Source: Microbispora sp. H11081
GTDB taxonomy: Bacteria > Actinomycetota > Actinomycetes > Streptosporangiales > Streptosporangiaceae
Length of the DNA: 64,000 nt
Reading direction: 5' to 3'
NCBI RefSeq assembly: GCF_012999535.1
Contig: NZ_JABBWV010000005.1
Span: forward strand, 248,001-312,000
A program made the position numbers and the translations under genes. This document shows, in pieces, positions 62,938-64,000 of the stretch. Positions within the stretch are counted from its first letter, which is position 1, and every line of letters starts with the position of its first letter. The notes under the pieces are model-generated. The model searched no databases. It was not told the DNA's origin and saw nothing but the letters and a program-made list of their open reading frames with translations.

Positions 62938-63830
62938 GACGCCGCCCTCGCCGCCGGGGCGCCCGAGCGGTGGCGGGCGGCGGGGACGACCAGGGGAGTG
63001 CCGGTCTCCGGGTCGTCGATGACCCGGCAGGGCAGCCCGAAGACCTCCTCGACCAGGCCCGCGGTCATGACCTGTCCCGGTTCGCCCGCGGCCACGACCC
63101 TGCCCTCGCGCATCGCGATGAGATGGGTGGCGTAGCGGGCGGCGTGGTTGAGGTCGTGGAGCACCGCCACGAGCGTGCGGCCGCGTTCCTCGTGCAACCG
63201 CGCGCACAGGTCGAGGACCTCGATCTGGTGGGCGATGTCCAGGTAGGTCGTCGGCTCGTCCAGGAGCAGCAGCGGCGTCTCCTGGGCCAGCGCCATCGCG
63301 ATCCACACGCGCTGGCGCTGCCCTCCCGACAGCTCGTCGACCAGACGCCCGGCCAGGTCGGCGACCCCGGTGGCCTCCATCGACTCGCGCACCACCCGCT
63401 CGTCGCCGGCCGACCACTGGCGCAGCAGCCGCTGGTGGGGATAGCGCCCGCGGCCGACGAGTTCGGCGACCGTGATGCCGTCGGGCGCGACGGACGTCTG
63501 GGGGAGCAGGCCGAGGGTCCTCGCGACCTTCCTGGCGGGCAGCGAGGTGATGTCACGCCCGTCGAGCAGCACCGTCCCCGCGGCGGGCTTGAGGGTGCGC
63601 GCCAGCGCCCGCAGCAGGGTGGACTTGCCGCAGGCGTTGGGCCCGATGATCACCGTGAACGACCGGTCGGGGATGGCGACGTCGAGGCCCTCGGCGACGA
63701 CCCTCCTGTCGTAGGAGAGGGTCAGCCCGTCGCCGCGCAGGCGCGGCCCGTCCTCGTGGGTGCCCGCCATGCCGTTCTTGTCCACGATGGTCCTGTCCAC
63801 GATGGTCCTGTCCACGATGGTCTCGGTCAT
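62934..63830 (-). CDS. Iron-siderophore ABC transporter ATP-binding protein (FecE/FepC type)
   Basis: A 298-residue ATPase: Walker A GPNACGKST, signature LSGGQRQRVW, Walker B LLLLDEPTTYLD and switch His in LHDLNHAARY. The family imports ferric siderophores. The ATG at 63830 overlaps the permease stop. The N-terminus has a repeat TIVDRTIVDRTIVDKNG encoded by 15-bp tandem repeats, and the C-terminus an Ala/Arg-rich tail. Confidence 0.94.
   Translation of the reverse strand: MTETIVDRTIVDRTIVDKNGMAGTHEDGPRLRGDGLTLSYDRRVVAEGLDVAIPDRSFTVIIGPNACGKSTLLRALARTLKPAAGTVLLDGRDITSLPARKVARTLGLLPQTSVAPDGITVAELVGRGRYPHQRLLRQWSAGDERVVRESMEATGVADLAGRLVDELSGGQRQRVWIAMALAQETPLLLLDEPTTYLDIAHQIEVLDLCARLHEERGRTLVAVLHDLNHAARYATHLIAMREGRVVAAGEPGQVMTAGLVEEVFGLPCRVIDDPETGTPLVVPAARHRSGAPAARAAS
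63781..63825 (-). repeat. Three 15-bp units in the ABC ATPase gene start
   Basis: TCCACGATGGTCCTG occurs twice exactly and a third time with changes (TCCACGATGGTCTCG). It encodes the repeated TIVDR at the N-terminus, upstream of the conserved ATPase domain. Confidence 0.92.
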
Positions 63831-64000
63831 ATCCGTCCCGCCTTCCGCTGGGCGGCGAGCAGCCAGACGAGGTAGCCGCCGCCGAGCACTCCCGTCACCA
63901 CTCCGACCGGCAGTTGGTGGCCGGCGAACAGCCGCTGCGCGGCCAGGTCGGCGCCGGTCAGCAGCGCGGCGCCCGTGCACGTCGCGGCGAGCAGGTTCGG
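63827..64000 (-). CDS. FecCD-type siderophore permease (partial, C-terminal end)
   Basis: The last 57 codons are visible: LLAATCTGAALLTGADLAAQ, then HQLPVGVVTGVLGGGYLVWL and the ending AAQRKAGRI. The LPVGVVTG(V/A)xGGPxF-like motif is the hallmark of FecCD/BtuC permeases, here with GGGY in place of GGPxF. It overlaps the ATPase start as ATATGA. The rest of the gene and any binding protein lie beyond the right edge. Confidence 0.88.
   Translation of the reverse strand, partial: PNLLAATCTGAALLTGADLAAQRLFAGHQLPVGVVTGVLGGGYLVWLLAAQRKAGRI

Overview
This window is the replication-origin end of a high-GC actinobacterial chromosome. The order dnaA (5' end cut off by the window edge), oriC, dnaN, gnd, recF, dciA, gyrB, gyrA, DUF3566 gene, tRNA-Ile is the classic actinomycete arrangement. 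A gnd between dnaN and recF, GTG/TTG starts, DnaA boxes of the TTGTCCACA/TTATCCACA type and very GC-rich coding sequence suggest a Streptomyces-like or, more probably, a Streptosporangiales organism. The sequence alone does not settle the genus.

Layout. 1-11.8 kb: replication and topology core. 11.9-12.5 kb: a decayed ISL3-type transposase directly behind tRNA-Ile. 12.6-21.2 kb (minus strand): one compact stress operon read as yflT-like, dnaK, grpE, cbpA-type dnaJ, cbpM, clpB, thioredoxin, a DUF1931 remnant and a glutathione-independent formaldehyde dehydrogenase-like gene. 21.3-22.6 kb: poorly conserved sequence with two hypothetical genes. 22.7-25.8 kb: a DinB/SCP2-type protein, a TetR regulator with two palindromic operators in front of a Rieske oxygenase, and ynfA. 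26.0-30.5 kb: a 1391-residue hybrid kinase/phosphatase/anti-sigma fusion followed by its STAS antagonist. 30.7-34.3 kb: P450 and TetR sharing one operator sequence, then a divergent XRE/SDR pair. 34.5-38.8 kb: ROK regulator, argG, and a divergent imine-reductase-like/HxlR pair. 38.9-39.5 kb: fused scars of GH15 and glucose dehydrogenase genes. 39.5-41.8 kb: a shrunken cytochrome-b-like membrane protein and two STAS-fusion regulators. 41.9-44.2 kb: cydAB. 44.4-45.4 kb: two coupled DUF3147-type membrane proteins. 45.6-53.7 kb: a complete kdpFABCDE operon with an extra 27-residue membrane peptide. 54-57.2 kb: serine hydrolase plus NarL-type two-component system. 57.4-59.5 kb: an ECF41 sigma factor with its oxidoreductase. 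59.5-64 kb: an iron/siderophore locus (FhuF-like reductase, acyltransferase, penicillin-acylase-family hydrolase, ABC ATPase, permease) running off the right edge.

How it fits together. The left part is housekeeping. The rest is mostly stress, redox and ion-homeostasis modules, each carrying its own regulator: TetR, TetR, XRE, ROK, HxlR, KdpDE, NarL, ECF41 and partner switching. Three genes (Rieske oxygenase, TetR at 31.9 kb, argG) have a promoter -10 element about 7 bases before the start codon and no ribosome binding site, so they look leaderless. The best candidates for less-described biology are the siderophore locus with a cytoplasmic-looking acylase, the mini-cytochrome b keeping one predicted haem-ligand pair, the large partner-switching fusion, and the chaperone-thioredoxin-formaldehyde dehydrogenase operon.
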